From: Bin55 sp965205545
Lineage (GTDB): Bacteria; Pseudomonadota; Gammaproteobacteria; Pseudomonadales; Azotimanducaceae
Reading direction: 5' to 3'
Length of the DNA: 64,000 nt
Assembly: GCA_965205545.1 (NCBI GenBank)
Contig: OZ242170.1
Coordinates: 1,860,001 to 1,924,000 of the forward strand
Positions 54,920-64,000 of the stretch are shown in pieces (the first letter of the stretch is position 1; every line of letters begins with the position of its first letter). The position numbers and the translations under genes are program-made. The notes beneath the pieces are model-generated. The model saw only the letters and a program-made list of their open reading frames with translations. It ran no database searches and was not told where the DNA came from.

Positions 54920-55474
54920 TCAAGGTTCTTCCGAAGCGGATCCACTGACATCGTCCGAATCGCTGGCTTCTTCGCCGGAGTCCAATTCGCTCGCGCCACT
55001 TTCGTCTTCCTTCTTGTCGTCGTCCTCCTCGTCGTCTGAGTAGTCCTCCCCATACATTCCAGTAAGTAGCTCTTTCTTCGAAATTCCTCCGCTCTTGTCT
55101 GTATCGATCATCGGAAACAGCCTATCGGCGTCGGATAGTTCCCTCTCCTTCACTTGCTTGATTTCTTCTTCCGTTGGTTCCGGAACTCCGCTAAGGCGAC
55201 CGCGCAAGGCCTCTAATTCGGCCAACGACATCGCCACTGCGAACTCGACTAGCTCTTCTTTACTTAGAGAGCCGTTGTCGTCCTCGTCGCTTCTCTCAAA
55301 GAGTTTGTCTAACATCGATTTTCTAAATTCCTTCATTTCCTTCGCCATTTCTTCAAATTTCGCCATTTGTTCTGCAGAGGGTGGCGGACTCTGAGTCGGA
55401 ATTTGGCCGAAGATTGGGATAGCAAGTATTGCTGCTGCAATAGACATTGACATTGCGGCGAAGAGCCTTTTCAT
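54920..55474 (-). CDS. Exported EF-hand protein 1
   Basis: 184 residues with signal peptide ~1-24 (AAMSMSIAAAILAIPIFGQ). Two EF-hand calcium loops: 63-74 (DEDDNGSLSKEE) and 124-135 (DTDKSGGISKKE), both with canonical D-x-D-x-(N/S)-G...E residues. A helical linker with a heptad-like stretch (MAKFEEMAKEMKEF) precedes the first loop. The C-terminal ~45 residues are Asp/Glu/Ser-rich and low complexity. A paralogue lies ~1.1 kb upstream on the same strand and a third fossil copy beyond it. Probably a periplasmic or surface calcium-binding protein. Confidence 0.88.
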   Translation of the reverse strand: MKRLFAAMSMSIAAAILAIPIFGQIPTQSPPPSAEQMAKFEEMAKEMKEFRKSMLDKLFERSDEDDNGSLSKEELVEFAVAMSLAELEALRGRLSGVPEPTEEEIKQVKERELSDADRLFPMIDTDKSGGISKKELLTGMYGEDYSDDEEDDDKKEDESGASELDSGEEASDSDDVSGSASEEP

Positions 55475-56038
55475 TGTTCAGCCTTATGCGTCGGACAAGC
55501 CTACGCAAGAATACCGCTTATCTTGATCTAGATCGCGTAGGCGTAGTTACTACCCTGCGCGTTCGCATTCGAAATTTTTACTAATCGATTGAACTCGTTA
55601 GCATGTCGGTGGGATAGCTTAAAGGTAATTGATATGTCCGTATCGAAAGGATTATGCGCAGAGCCAGTGAATCCTGTTCGGGCTGCGAGAGGGGATGGAG
55701 TTCGAACCACACTGAGGCAGCATGGGGTTTCATTTGCTCAAATGAAAGCACCTAGGGAGATTTGCTGACACCAACTAAGTGCGAACGGACGTGCAAGCAG
55801 TAATTGAATGACAGCAACAAGTGTGTCGTTAGAAGCCACTCTTGGGCTTCTCGTCAGTGAGATGTAGAGGAGCTTTCGAACCCAACTTTGCAAGAAAATT
55901 TCATTTGGATTGCCGCAATGACTGCTGGGAGTGTCGCACGCGAACAACCATGCGCATTGCAGTAATCACTCCCAGTGCAAGAGTCGATTTTGGAGTTTGG
56001 TCGCAACCGAAAATTTATGCAGGTAAGCTTTTTCACGC
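55475..56038. other. Spacer between the EF-hand paralogues
   Basis: 564 nt without a gene. CTGGGAGTG (55925-55933) and CACTCCCAG (55967-55975) form a 9-bp inverted repeat downstream of EF-hand gene 2. The part nearest EF-hand gene 1 (~55565-55620) resembles the equivalent region upstream of gene 2 (~56680-56740), consistent with a duplicated unit. Confidence 0.5.
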
Positions 56039-56578
56039 TTAGTCAGACGCGGATTCACTGGCATCGTCAGTACCGCTGGCTTCTTCGCCGGAGTCTGACT
56101 CGCTTGCGCCATTTTCGTCTTCCTTTTCGTCCGCGTTGTCCTCGTCTTCTGTGTAATCCGCGCCAAACATTGCAGTTAGCAGTTCTTTTTTCGAGATTTC
56201 GCCGCTTTCGTCCGTATCGATCATTGGAAACTGCATTTCGGCCTGGGTTGCTCCCATCTCCCTCATTTGTTTAAGTTCTTCTTCCGTCGGTTCAGGAATC
56301 TCCATGCCGCGGTCGCGCATGGCGTCCTGCTGCGCCAACGCCATTGCAACGCCAAACTCGACCAGCTCTTCTTTGGTGAGGGAATCATTGTCATCCTCGT
56401 CGCTACTCTCGAAGGCTTTGTCCGCCATCGACTTCGCCATTTCCATCATTTGCCTTTGCATTTCTGCCATTTGTTCTGGAGAGGGGGGCGCACCCTGAGG
56501 GGGAATCTGTCCAAAGACAGGGACCGCAAGCATGGCGGTTGCAATCAATATTGACGTTGAGGTTAGGAGCCTTTTCAT
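56039..56578 (-). CDS. Exported EF-hand protein 2
   Basis: 179 residues with signal peptide ~1-24 (MKRLLTSTSILIATAMLAVPVFGQ). EF-hand loops at 60-71 (DEDDNDSLTKEE) and 121-132 (DTDESGEISKKE). In the first loop the usual Gly at position 6 is Asp, which may weaken calcium binding. The central helix is Met-rich (MAEMQRQMMEMAKSM). The Asp/Glu/Ser-rich C-terminus ends SESASD. It is a tandem paralogue of the gene at 54920-55474; the two are ~1.1 kb apart start to start. Confidence 0.88.
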   Translation of the reverse strand: MKRLLTSTSILIATAMLAVPVFGQIPPQGAPPSPEQMAEMQRQMMEMAKSMADKAFESSDEDDNDSLTKEELVEFGVAMALAQQDAMRDRGMEIPEPTEEELKQMREMGATQAEMQFPMIDTDESGEISKKELLTAMFGADYTEDEDNADEKEDENGASESDSGEEASGTDDASESASD

Positions 56579-56901
56579 TGTTCAACCTTTTTTCCAGGGA
56601 CAAACCCTTGCAAGAATGATGCCTATCTTAGTTTAAATGGCAAACATGGGGCTGAGTTCCAGTGCCCCCGCGCATGAAATTTTCTCTAGTCGATTGGACT
56701 TATTAACATATCGGACAGTCTTGTCTAGGCACCCATCACATCGTCATAGACGGGAATTTAGCCAGGTTCAGAGAAGCGGATTCACTGGCGCCGTCAGAGT
56801 CGCTCGTCTCTTCGCGGGAGTCCGATTCGGTCTGGTCGCTAGGGTTTGTGGCAGTCTTGTATCCTAGTGTGCATGGATTCAATTGTTGTAACGAGGTAGC
56901 T
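56579..56901. other. Divergent region between EF-hand gene 2 and TonB receptor 2
   Basis: 323 nt; includes a likely promoter for each side and the EF-hand fossil at 56770-56830. The chosen TonB receptor start (GTG 56902) leaves AGGT just before it. Confidence 0.5.
56770..56830 (-). pseudogene. Remnant of a third EF-hand gene (C-terminal end)
   Basis: This ~60-nt stretch encodes ESDSREETSDSDGASES on the minus strand, matching the C-terminal tail of EF-hand protein 2 (ESDSGEEASGTDDASES) at both protein and DNA level. No EF-hand loop, start or stop accompanies it, and the TonB receptor coding region begins where the rest of the gene should be. It is the 3' end of a lost tandem copy. Confidence 0.7.
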
Positions 56902-59103
56902 GTGTTTGCCCTGACCCGCAAAGTACCACCAATTTCCGGCGTTGGTCTTCGCATACTTGCCATACTTCTTGTCCTGCCGTTGATCGCTGAGGAAGACGGT
57001 CTCGAGGAGATTATCGTAACTGCGCAAAAAGTAGAGCAAAACCTGCATGATGTGCCAATATCCGTTTCAGTGGTTGCAGGTTCTTTCATCGAAGAAGCGG
57101 GCGCTAACAACATCTCCGACTTGAACGGCATGTCCCCTAACGTGATATTCCAAGCCATGGCGTTCGTCCACAATACCGCCAATATTTCCACCAGGGGAAT
57201 TGGCTTTTTCGATACGGACCCATTTGCGGACCAAAAAACTCAGGTATTGATCGACGGCATACCTCATGCTCGCGTGACAGGGCTAGGACACGACCAGATT
57301 GATATCGAGAGAATCGAAGTGCTGCGTGGCCCGCAGGGAACTCTGTTCGGCCGTAACAGTCTTGCAGGTACTGTAAACATAATTACCAGGGATGCACGTG
57401 AAAATGCTGGCATATCGACACGGCTCGCAGTAGGTGAATACGGACTGGGCAAGATTGTGTTTTCGGCCGATTCGGGTGAGATGTTTGACGATTCGATACG
57501 GGCTCGCCTTACCCTTTCAACGCGGAACTACGACGGGCATGTAACCAATTCGTTCACTGGTAATCAGTTGGGCGCACAAGACTCGAATTCTTTGCGCCTG
57601 AAGATTGGTCATAGCATGACTAACGCCGATACCACATTGACCTACTATCAGGTTGATGAAAAAACGTACGGTATTCCTACCTCCAACCTGACACAAGACC
57701 CTTATGGGCGGATGGATGGGGATGTCCATTTGATAGATCTGGACAACGACGGATTCAACGACTCAAACGAGACAGGGATTACATTGTTGTCGGACATCGA
57801 TCTAAGGACCGGGACCATCTCGATTGCGGCCAACTCACACGACAGCGATTTCTTGCTTTATACAGACCTTGATGGACGCGCAGGGACGTCTCCGCCTGCA
57901 CCGGGTCGTAATCCAAATCTTAGAGTCAACATCGGATTTGATATAGACCACTCACAGGACAGTTTGGAAGTGCGGTTTCACGACGCGCACAGCGATCGCT
58001 GGGATTATGTTGCAGGGATGTTCGTATTCCGCGAAAAATCGCGTCGGTTGTTTTACCAAAATATCGGTCCTCCGTTTTCGGCGACGTTGGAGTTCAAAGA
58101 TGCTGTGCTGACGACGATAGCCAAGCAGAAAACCGCAAGTGTCGCAGCATTCGCCCAGACGGATTTTCGATTGAACGAGCAGTTCACTTTGGTGGCTGGC
58201 GGAAGACTTACTAACGATGAGAAGACCGCAAACGTCGGCAATTACGGACTTCCGCCGCCCGCTCCGCAAAGACCACCAATCATCTTGGAAAATACTACAT
58301 CCTGGAATCAGCCCACATGGAAACTGGGTGCAAAGTACGAAAGTACCGAATCTTTGATGTGGTATGCGACGGTTTCTACGGGCTATAAGGCAGGCGGATT
58401 TACCAGCCGGGCGACTGTCTCGGAAAATGTTGGTCCATACGAAGCCGAGTATGTTAGGAATCACGAAGCAGGAGTAAAGGCCAATGTATTTGAGAACCGA
58501 CTGCGCCTTTCCGCGGCGGCTTTCATTGCGGACTACGAAGACCTTGTGGGGTGGGTACGACGCACGAATTCCACTGGTCGAGGAACCGAACCCGTGTACG
58601 AGAATCTCGGTAACGTTGGCATCAACGGTTTTGAGTTTGACTCCACTTGGTTGGTGACGCCGAACCTGAACCTTGATTTCTCCATGGGTTTGTTGTCTGC
58701 GGCTTGGGAGAGTTTCATGGTTGACCTGAACAACGACGGTATCGTCACGGACAATTCACACTTGGATATTCTGATGGCTCCCGACCTGAGTGCGTATGGT
58801 GCGCTCCGCTACGACGCCACTTTGGGAGCGAGTACGCTGGAATTTCGATTGGATGCACGATTTCAGTCTCGCTACAACACTTCCGGAGAAAGTAATGACG
58901 AACTGTACTACCGCCCGGCAACGACCTTGTTCAATGGGTCGGTAACGTACGTTTGGGGCGAAGACGGGAACAGCATTTCTCTTTTCGGCCGAAACCTTTC
59001 GGACAAAGCCGCGCCGAGAAAAAACCAACAAACCTCCATCTTTCCCGTTGCGGTCTACGAACCTCCACGGGTTTTGGGATTGGAATTGAGGCTCAATTAC
59101 TAG
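56902..59103 (+). CDS. TonB-dependent outer-membrane receptor 2
   Basis: 733 residues from GTG 56902 (GAGGTAGCT precedes it); an in-frame GTG at 56848 would add 18 residues of the EF-hand remnant area and is less likely. Signal ~1-30 (ILAILLVLPLIA). TonB-box-like EEIIVTAQK, then plug motifs VPISVSV, STRGIGF, VLIDGIP, IERIEVLRGPQGTLFGRNS and GTVNIITRD. Barrel strands follow with YKAGGFTSR and a C-terminal NLSDKAAPRKNQ, ending LRLNY. Close relatives of this plug sequence are common in sphingomonads and marine gammaproteobacteria. Its 3' end overlaps the RND permease gene by 11 nt (convergent). Confidence 0.93.
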   Translation: MFALTRKVPPISGVGLRILAILLVLPLIAEEDGLEEIIVTAQKVEQNLHDVPISVSVVAGSFIEEAGANNISDLNGMSPNVIFQAMAFVHNTANISTRGIGFFDTDPFADQKTQVLIDGIPHARVTGLGHDQIDIERIEVLRGPQGTLFGRNSLAGTVNIITRDARENAGISTRLAVGEYGLGKIVFSADSGEMFDDSIRARLTLSTRNYDGHVTNSFTGNQLGAQDSNSLRLKIGHSMTNADTTLTYYQVDEKTYGIPTSNLTQDPYGRMDGDVHLIDLDNDGFNDSNETGITLLSDIDLRTGTISIAANSHDSDFLLYTDLDGRAGTSPPAPGRNPNLRVNIGFDIDHSQDSLEVRFHDAHSDRWDYVAGMFVFREKSRRLFYQNIGPPFSATLEFKDAVLTTIAKQKTASVAAFAQTDFRLNEQFTLVAGGRLTNDEKTANVGNYGLPPPAPQRPPIILENTTSWNQPTWKLGAKYESTESLMWYATVSTGYKAGGFTSRATVSENVGPYEAEYVRNHEAGVKANVFENRLRLSAAAFIADYEDLVGWVRRTNSTGRGTEPVYENLGNVGINGFEFDSTWLVTPNLNLDFSMGLLSAAWESFMVDLNNDGIVTDNSHLDILMAPDLSAYGALRYDATLGASTLEFRLDARFQSRYNTSGESNDELYYRPATTLFNGSVTYVWGEDGNSISLFGRNLSDKAAPRKNQQTSIFPVAVYEPPRVLGLELRLNY

Positions 59104-62100
59104 CTTCTGGCAGCGGGGATGCAATTCGGCGCTCTATCAGCACCATGATCGCGGGCATGAGTATGAGCAGGCTTATCCCTGCAATTGACAATCCTCCAAC
59201 AAGGCTGACCACAACACCAAGGAAGGGATCAACGGATTCCGCCCGATTGTAGAGCAAGGGCAGCAGCCCGACAATCGTTGTAATAGTCGTGAGAAGAATG
59301 GGACGCGCCCTAATTCTCGCAGCTTGCAAAATAGCGTTTTCAACTCTCAAACTAGGATTGTTTTGCCGAATCTTGTTGTACATGTCGAGAAACACTAGAC
59401 CATCATTTACAACAATTCCTGTTACGGCGACAGTTCCGAATATCGATGTCAGGCCAAAATCGTAACCAAGCAAGATATGAAGATAAAAGACTCCAGCAAC
59501 AGTCATGGGAACGCAAACCAGAATGTACAAGGGTTGCAAGATGCTTCGGAGTTGAATCGATATCAAGCCGAACATTAGCAACAGTGCTGCGGGAAACGTG
59601 ACCGAGAGCATGTTCAGAATTTTCCGCGTATCCCGGGTCGATCCGTCTGGCATGAATCGAAGGCCCGGATAGGTTTGCCGCAACTCGGGTAGCCAATTCC
59701 CTAGGACCAGACCCCCGAGCTCTCTTGTACTCGTCGCCGCGACATTGAAATTACTGGTTATCGAAACAGACGGAAGACCATTCACTCGTTGGCGTTGTGC
59801 CAACTCCTGCGACTCTTCAATATTGGCAATATCAGTAAATGCGGCCAGTTCACCGTTGGGCAGATTTATCCGCTCATCTTGAAGGTCCTCTGGACTCAAA
59901 CGGTTCTCGATCGGATAGCGGGCCATCACCTTCAGTTCGTCCTGATTTCTAACGACTCTTTGGGCTTCGAACCCAAAAAAGCGATTTCGAAGCTGCACAG
60001 CCAAGAGAGCGGGAGTCAACCCAGAAGCAACACCCAAATCGGTGAGTTGAACTTCATAACGCAGTTTGCCCTGGTCGAGAGTGTCCGTAATTTCGTAGAT
60101 TGGTTCATGTTCAACCAAGCGCCGCTTAAGTTCTCTTGCCGCCGCCAGTAGGTGTTCATCATTTGGATGTTGCAGGATCAGGCTGATACCCGCGGAGGCA
60201 TACCCCGTAGGCTGCGGGAAGGCAATCTTTTCCGCCCCCTGAATAGAACCAATTGATTCGAGCCAAACATTTCGAAGTTCGGCAACGGACACCTCGCGAT
60301 CTGGAAACGTGTTCAATCTAAGTTGCACGCTGGCAAGATTAGTTCCGGGATCAGCCTTGGACAAACCAACTGTTGTTTCCATGGGTCTATGTTGACCAAC
60401 AATGGTGTTTATCGCGTTGATGGCGGTTCCGCCCGTAATCGAATGGGCAGTTCGTGCTGCTTCAACAATCTGCTCGGCAGCCTGCAATGAATCTTCGAAC
60501 GTCGAGCCGGGATTCAGCGTTAAATCCAGCTGCAATTGCTGTTCATCCAGTCGATTTCCAGCACTGTTGAAGCGAAGCACATCAGTTTGAAAAAGACCGA
60601 CCGCAATCGCTGCAATACCGGCGAAAATCAGAATCATCGGAATGGGTCGACTAATCGAGTACTCGATCGCTGGAGCCATTCTCTTTTCTATGAATCCGTC
60701 GAATCCTCTTTGGGCTGCGCCTTGTATTTGATGAAGCGGCCATAGTGCCAGTTGCCCAGTTCCAGAAACATGTGCAGGCAACAAGAAGAAGGCGTCAATT
60801 AGAGAAAAAACCAGCACTGCGAATACAAGAATGCCGATCTTTGAAAACATCTGTCCGATGGCACCATCTAGCGGAATCAATGCCATGAACATCAATACAG
60901 TTGTCAGAACACCTACGACAACAGGGGCCATGACTTCCCGCGCGCCAATAATCGATGCTTGCCGAGCGGGCATGCCACTTTCCCGATAACGCGAAATGTT
61001 CTCACCAACGACGATGGCGTCGTCCACAACGATACCGACAACTATCGCAAAGCCGATCACCGACATGATGTGCAGCGTCTGCCCCATGGGAACAAGAAGA
61101 ATGAACGACCCGATTATCGCCGTGGGTATGCCGATAGCCACCCAAATGCCGATACGTAGATCCAACAGCAGAATGAGAATAATGAACACCAGTGCAATGC
61201 CAGTGATTGCACTGCCGGCCACTGCGGTCAATGGTTTGGTGACTGAGACCGTGGTGTCCATCCATATGCCCAACTCGATGTCGGGCGGCATTTCATAGGT
61301 CGCGAGCCGACGTTCGACTTCATCCCGTACTTTCTGTGGGTTTATTCCGCTAGGGGCACTGACTTCAAGAAATACGGCGGAGGCGCCATCGACAGTGTTG
61401 AGTAACGGATCTTCACTAAAGCCATCTCGTAATGTGCCGATATCGCCCAACCGAACAATCGAACCATCTGGTTTGGAGAGGATTACGATGTCCTCGAACT
61501 CTGCCGCAGTTTGACGCTTCTCTAGGGAACTCAACACCGTAATTCCGGATTCGGTTCTTAGAGGTCCGCCAGACAGGTTGATGGACGAACCGCGAACTCG
61601 AGCTACAACTTCGCCAATATTGAGCTGATGACTGCGCAAGCGAGTTTCATCGAGGTAGATCTGGATTTCTCGGTCTCTGGCTCCCAATAGATCGACAAAA
61701 GTTACACGGGGCAGCAAGAGCAAATCTTCACGCAGTTCATCCGCTGCAAGTCTCAATTCGTCCTCAGTCGCGGTTTCTGAGGTAATGACCAATGACATTA
61801 TTCGGCGCATGACTTCGTGCTTTGCTATTTCGGCTTCATCCGCTCCGATTGGTGGAAAGTCCTCGATGCCATCGATCGCTGTTCTGACCTCTTCGAGCTT
61901 GGTTGTCATGTTCTGCCATTGCACGAATTCAATGGCTACTTCGCCCAATCCTTCCCACGAATTACCGGTAATTCGTTCCACTCCATCGATGCCTACGAGG
62001 CTCTCTTCAATGCGCCAAATGATGTCTTCCTCGACTTCTCGCGGCGTCGCGCCGTCGTACGGCACCGTTACTATGACAGTGCGAAAATCTATCGTCGGAA

Positions 62101-62242
62101 ATCTCTCGACGGTTATCGTCAAAAGCGCATACAGTCCAACTCCCAATAGCAGAACAGTAGTCAGCCACACGGCAATAGGATTTGTTGCCATGTATTCGAA
62201 CAAGGATCTCGACGTCGTTGTCGAAATAGTTCCGTTGTTCAC
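59093..62242 (-). CDS. RND efflux permease (AcrB/HAE1-like)
   Basis: 1049 residues from GTG 62242, full length for the family. TM1 lies near 25-45, a porter domain with FPTIDF and ATPREVEEDI follows, then TM2-6 with VGIVVDDAIVVGENI (the two adjacent Asp of the proton relay are present) and the characteristic R..L..(A) loop. A second repeat has the matching VTGIVVNDGLVFLDMYN segment, where AcrB has a Lys; here that position is not Lys, so the relay is modified. The partner lipoprotein adaptor and outer-membrane channel are not in the window. It is downstream of a second RND permease with a 34-nt gap, so the two may form a hetero-complex as in MdtBC-like systems. Substrate unknown. Confidence 0.93.
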   Translation of the reverse strand: MNNGTISTTTSRSLFEYMATNPIAVWLTTVLLLGVGLYALLTITVERFPTIDFRTVIVTVPYDGATPREVEEDIIWRIEESLVGIDGVERITGNSWEGLGEVAIEFVQWQNMTTKLEEVRTAIDGIEDFPPIGADEAEIAKHEVMRRIMSLVITSETATEDELRLAADELREDLLLLPRVTFVDLLGARDREIQIYLDETRLRSHQLNIGEVVARVRGSSINLSGGPLRTESGITVLSSLEKRQTAAEFEDIVILSKPDGSIVRLGDIGTLRDGFSEDPLLNTVDGASAVFLEVSAPSGINPQKVRDEVERRLATYEMPPDIELGIWMDTTVSVTKPLTAVAGSAITGIALVFIILILLLDLRIGIWVAIGIPTAIIGSFILLVPMGQTLHIMSVIGFAIVVGIVVDDAIVVGENISRYRESGMPARQASIIGAREVMAPVVVGVLTTVLMFMALIPLDGAIGQMFSKIGILVFAVLVFSLIDAFFLLPAHVSGTGQLALWPLHQIQGAAQRGFDGFIEKRMAPAIEYSISRPIPMILIFAGIAAIAVGLFQTDVLRFNSAGNRLDEQQLQLDLTLNPGSTFEDSLQAAEQIVEAARTAHSITGGTAINAINTIVGQHRPMETTVGLSKADPGTNLASVQLRLNTFPDREVSVAELRNVWLESIGSIQGAEKIAFPQPTGYASAGISLILQHPNDEHLLAAARELKRRLVEHEPIYEITDTLDQGKLRYEVQLTDLGVASGLTPALLAVQLRNRFFGFEAQRVVRNQDELKVMARYPIENRLSPEDLQDERINLPNGELAAFTDIANIEESQELAQRQRVNGLPSVSITSNFNVAATSTRELGGLVLGNWLPELRQTYPGLRFMPDGSTRDTRKILNMLSVTFPAALLLMFGLISIQLRSILQPLYILVCVPMTVAGVFYLHILLGYDFGLTSIFGTVAVTGIVVNDGLVFLDMYNKIRQNNPSLRVENAILQAARIRARPILLTTITTIVGLLPLLYNRAESVDPFLGVVVSLVGGLSIAGISLLILMPAIMVLIERRIASPLPEASN

Positions 62243-62276
62243 TTCGCTTCTGATTGCAGGATTAGCCTGCTGGAGT

Positions 62277-64000
62277 TCACGGCTGAATTCGGAGAGATGA
62301 CAATCTGACTTTTACTAGTTCAGTCATCATCAATACCGAGGGGAGAAAGAAGAGCAGTCCAATGCCCGCAAAAATCAACCCGAACGTCAAACTGACAACG
62401 AGCGGAATCAGAAACTGAATGGATTCCGCATCGCTGAACAAGATGGGAAGCAGTCCGAACACAGTAGTCAAGCTTGTTATCAGAATCGCGCGGGCTCTTT
62501 GTTGTGCTGCAGCTGAAATAGCCGCAATTTCGGGAATCTCGCCCTGCCGACGGATCAGGTTATACCGGTGCATGAGCAATATCGTGTCGTTAACGATAAC
62601 GCCCGATACGGCAATCAGCCCGAATATCGAGATGATGGTTAGCTCATAGCCTAGAATCCAGTGTCCGGCAACGGCTCCGACGAATGCCATTGGCACACCG
62701 GCCAACGCAAGCAAGGGCTGAATAAAGCTTCGAAGAAACGACGCGATCAAACCATAGATCAAAAGTATCGCGAGCGGCACCGAGATCAGCAAAGTGTCGC
62801 TCATCCGTTTCAGTTCTTTCGAAATGCCATGTCGACGGACTTGCAGATTCGGGAAGCGGCTTTGGAGTGCGGGAAGAATCTGCGCATCCGACCGCTCTGC
62901 GATGCCGCCGATCTGGGCAGTTCTATAGTCGAGATGGGCGGTCACTATTGCTGCATTTTGGCCGTCGATACGAAATCTCTTAGATGGAGTTTCATTCTCC
63001 ACCGTTTCGGCGACGGTATATAAGGGAGTTTGCCTGCGGCTGTTTGGTAGATTGATGCGCTCATTTTGCAATTCCGCGTAACTGGCACGGCGCTTTTCCG
63101 GATAGCGCACCATAACCAAGATTTCTTCCCGTCCGCGTTGAATGCGCTGTGCTTCTGCACCATAAAATGAATTTCTCAGCTGGGTTGCTACTGCAGCAGG
63201 AGAAAGCCCCGCCGCATGGCCTGCGTCGTTCAATTGCACGTTCAATGTTCGGCTGTCGGCATCCATGGAATTCTCCACTTCAATGACACCCGGGAAATCT
63301 GCCCATGCGCTTTCCACCTCGGAAACCGCACTTTTCAAGACTTCATGGTCAGCATGTATCAGGGCATATGAGACGCGCTCAGTTGGCCGATTGCTGCGGG
63401 TAGGAAAAGATACCGAGTCAGCCCCTGTGCCACCCTTTAGTTTTTGCTGCCATCTATATCTAAATTCGTCCACTGACACATCCCGTAAAGAAACATCCCG
63501 AAGTTTCAATTGGATTGACGCAACGTTGCCTCGATATTTCCTGTAGTCTGCGCCTTCGTAGGCTTCCACTGGAATTTGAACTCCAGTAGTCACCACAATG
63601 CCCATGATGGCATTTCCACCTAACTCGCCACTGACGTCCTGAGCCGCCGCAACTACAAGATCAGTGGCGTCGATTAGATCTTGCTCTAGCGAGTTTGGGG
63701 GAAGCACAAGATCGGCTTGAATGCTGTTGTCTTCCAAGATGTTGAGCGTCGGACTGAAGCGAACAACTTGGAACGATATGAGGCAGCAACTCAAGAGGAA
63801 CAGTATCACGACGATGGCAAGCGGCCAAATTGGCCGCCGTGCCGAAAATGTAATCATCGGTACGATCCTCGACTCAATGGGGCCTTGCAGTGAATTCTGT
63901 ACTCGTTGCTGAAGCAGGGATAGTGGCCAAGTCCTAGTCTGCCGCGACTTCGCCAGATGGCCTGGTAAAACAAAAACCGACTCCAAAAGTGCTAACGCCA
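62277..64000 (-). CDS. RND efflux permease, C-terminal part (partial)
   Basis: About 574 residues of the C-terminal half; the frame is still open at the window end (ALALLESVFVLPGHL), so the gene starts beyond 64000. It contains the second porter domain (DLRDVS..., VQLNDAGHAAGLSP, YSAEAQR-like FYGAEAQRI) and TM7-12 with LIAVSGVIVNDTILLMHRYN and SLTTVFGLLPILFS. It aligns with the second half of the downstream permease. Both are probably one operon, giving two different RND subunits. The Lys of the proton relay is again not obvious in TM10. Confidence 0.9.
   Translation of the reverse strand, partial: ALALLESVFVLPGHLAKSRQTRTWPLSLLQQRVQNSLQGPIESRIVPMITFSARRPIWPLAIVVILFLLSCCLISFQVVRFSPTLNILEDNSIQADLVLPPNSLEQDLIDATDLVVAAAQDVSGELGGNAIMGIVVTTGVQIPVEAYEGADYRKYRGNVASIQLKLRDVSLRDVSVDEFRYRWQQKLKGGTGADSVSFPTRSNRPTERVSYALIHADHEVLKSAVSEVESAWADFPGVIEVENSMDADSRTLNVQLNDAGHAAGLSPAAVATQLRNSFYGAEAQRIQRGREEILVMVRYPEKRRASYAELQNERINLPNSRRQTPLYTVAETVENETPSKRFRIDGQNAAIVTAHLDYRTAQIGGIAERSDAQILPALQSRFPNLQVRRHGISKELKRMSDTLLISVPLAILLIYGLIASFLRSFIQPLLALAGVPMAFVGAVAGHWILGYELTIISIFGLIAVSGVIVNDTILLMHRYNLIRRQGEIPEIAAISAAAQQRARAILITSLTTVFGLLPILFSDAESIQFLIPLVVSLTFGLIFAGIGLLFFLPSVLMMTELVKVRLSSLRIQP

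Overview
The window is from a Gram-negative bacterium. It carries outer-membrane beta-barrels, two TonB-dependent receptors, RND efflux permeases and many Sec-type or lipoprotein signal peptides. The style of the TonB receptors and exported EF-hand proteins suggests a proteobacterium, probably an aquatic gammaproteobacterium. That assignment is inference from protein style; no rRNA, tRNA or housekeeping marker was found. Most of the content is accessory: very large secreted proteins, proteases, small toxin-antitoxin-like or defence-like modules and decayed mobile DNA.

Layout. 1-1.1 kb: 3' end of an autotransporter-type gene with a terminator. 1.4-5.0 kb: two tandem paralogous exported alpha-solenoid proteins. 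5.0-5.3 kb: a small conserved protein. 5.6-11.6 kb: a 2008-residue secreted subtilase with PPC-like and beta-propeller regions. 12.1-12.6 kb: a HicBA-like pair. 12.7-18.9 kb: a two-gene unit of a His-rich single-pass membrane protein and an 1820-residue metzincin with calcium-binding TSP3 repeats. 19.5-20.0 kb: a small winged-helix plus membrane-protein pair. 20.8-22.9 kb: a TonB receptor. 24.0-27.5 kb: a tightly overlapping three-gene operon (TIGR04255-like, HTH, TQTCD-motif protein) facing a PLD-family protein.

27.6-42.2 kb: two giant paralogous cadherin-like autotransporters, the second with a +1 frameshift near its N-terminus. They share a sigma70-like promoter layout, a T-rich direct-repeat element next to it, a dyad in the leader and a double-hairpin 3' end. 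The partial gene at the left edge is a third paralogue of the C-terminal barrel.

42.2-44.1 kb is a gene-poor stretch with an orphan terminator-like hairpin. 44.1-44.7 kb: zinc-ribbon membrane protein plus HNH endonuclease. 45.3-46.9 kb: secreted HExxH peptidase and a lipoprotein. About 47 kb: a decayed IS1595-type transposase. 47.7-49.3 kb: XRE-ImmA/IrrE protein with a PIN-domain protein. 49.5-51.6 kb: trypsin-like protease with PPC domains. 52-54.7 kb: TlpA-like lipoprotein and an exported protein. 54.9-56.8 kb: two EF-hand paralogues and the remnant of a third. 56.9-59.1 kb: a second TonB receptor. 59.1-64 kb: two adjacent RND permeases, the upstream one cut by the window edge.

Together the genes describe an outer-surface and secretion-rich region: adhesin-like giants, four unrelated secreted protease families and calcium-binding exported proteins. 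Small TA-like or defence-like cassettes sit between them.
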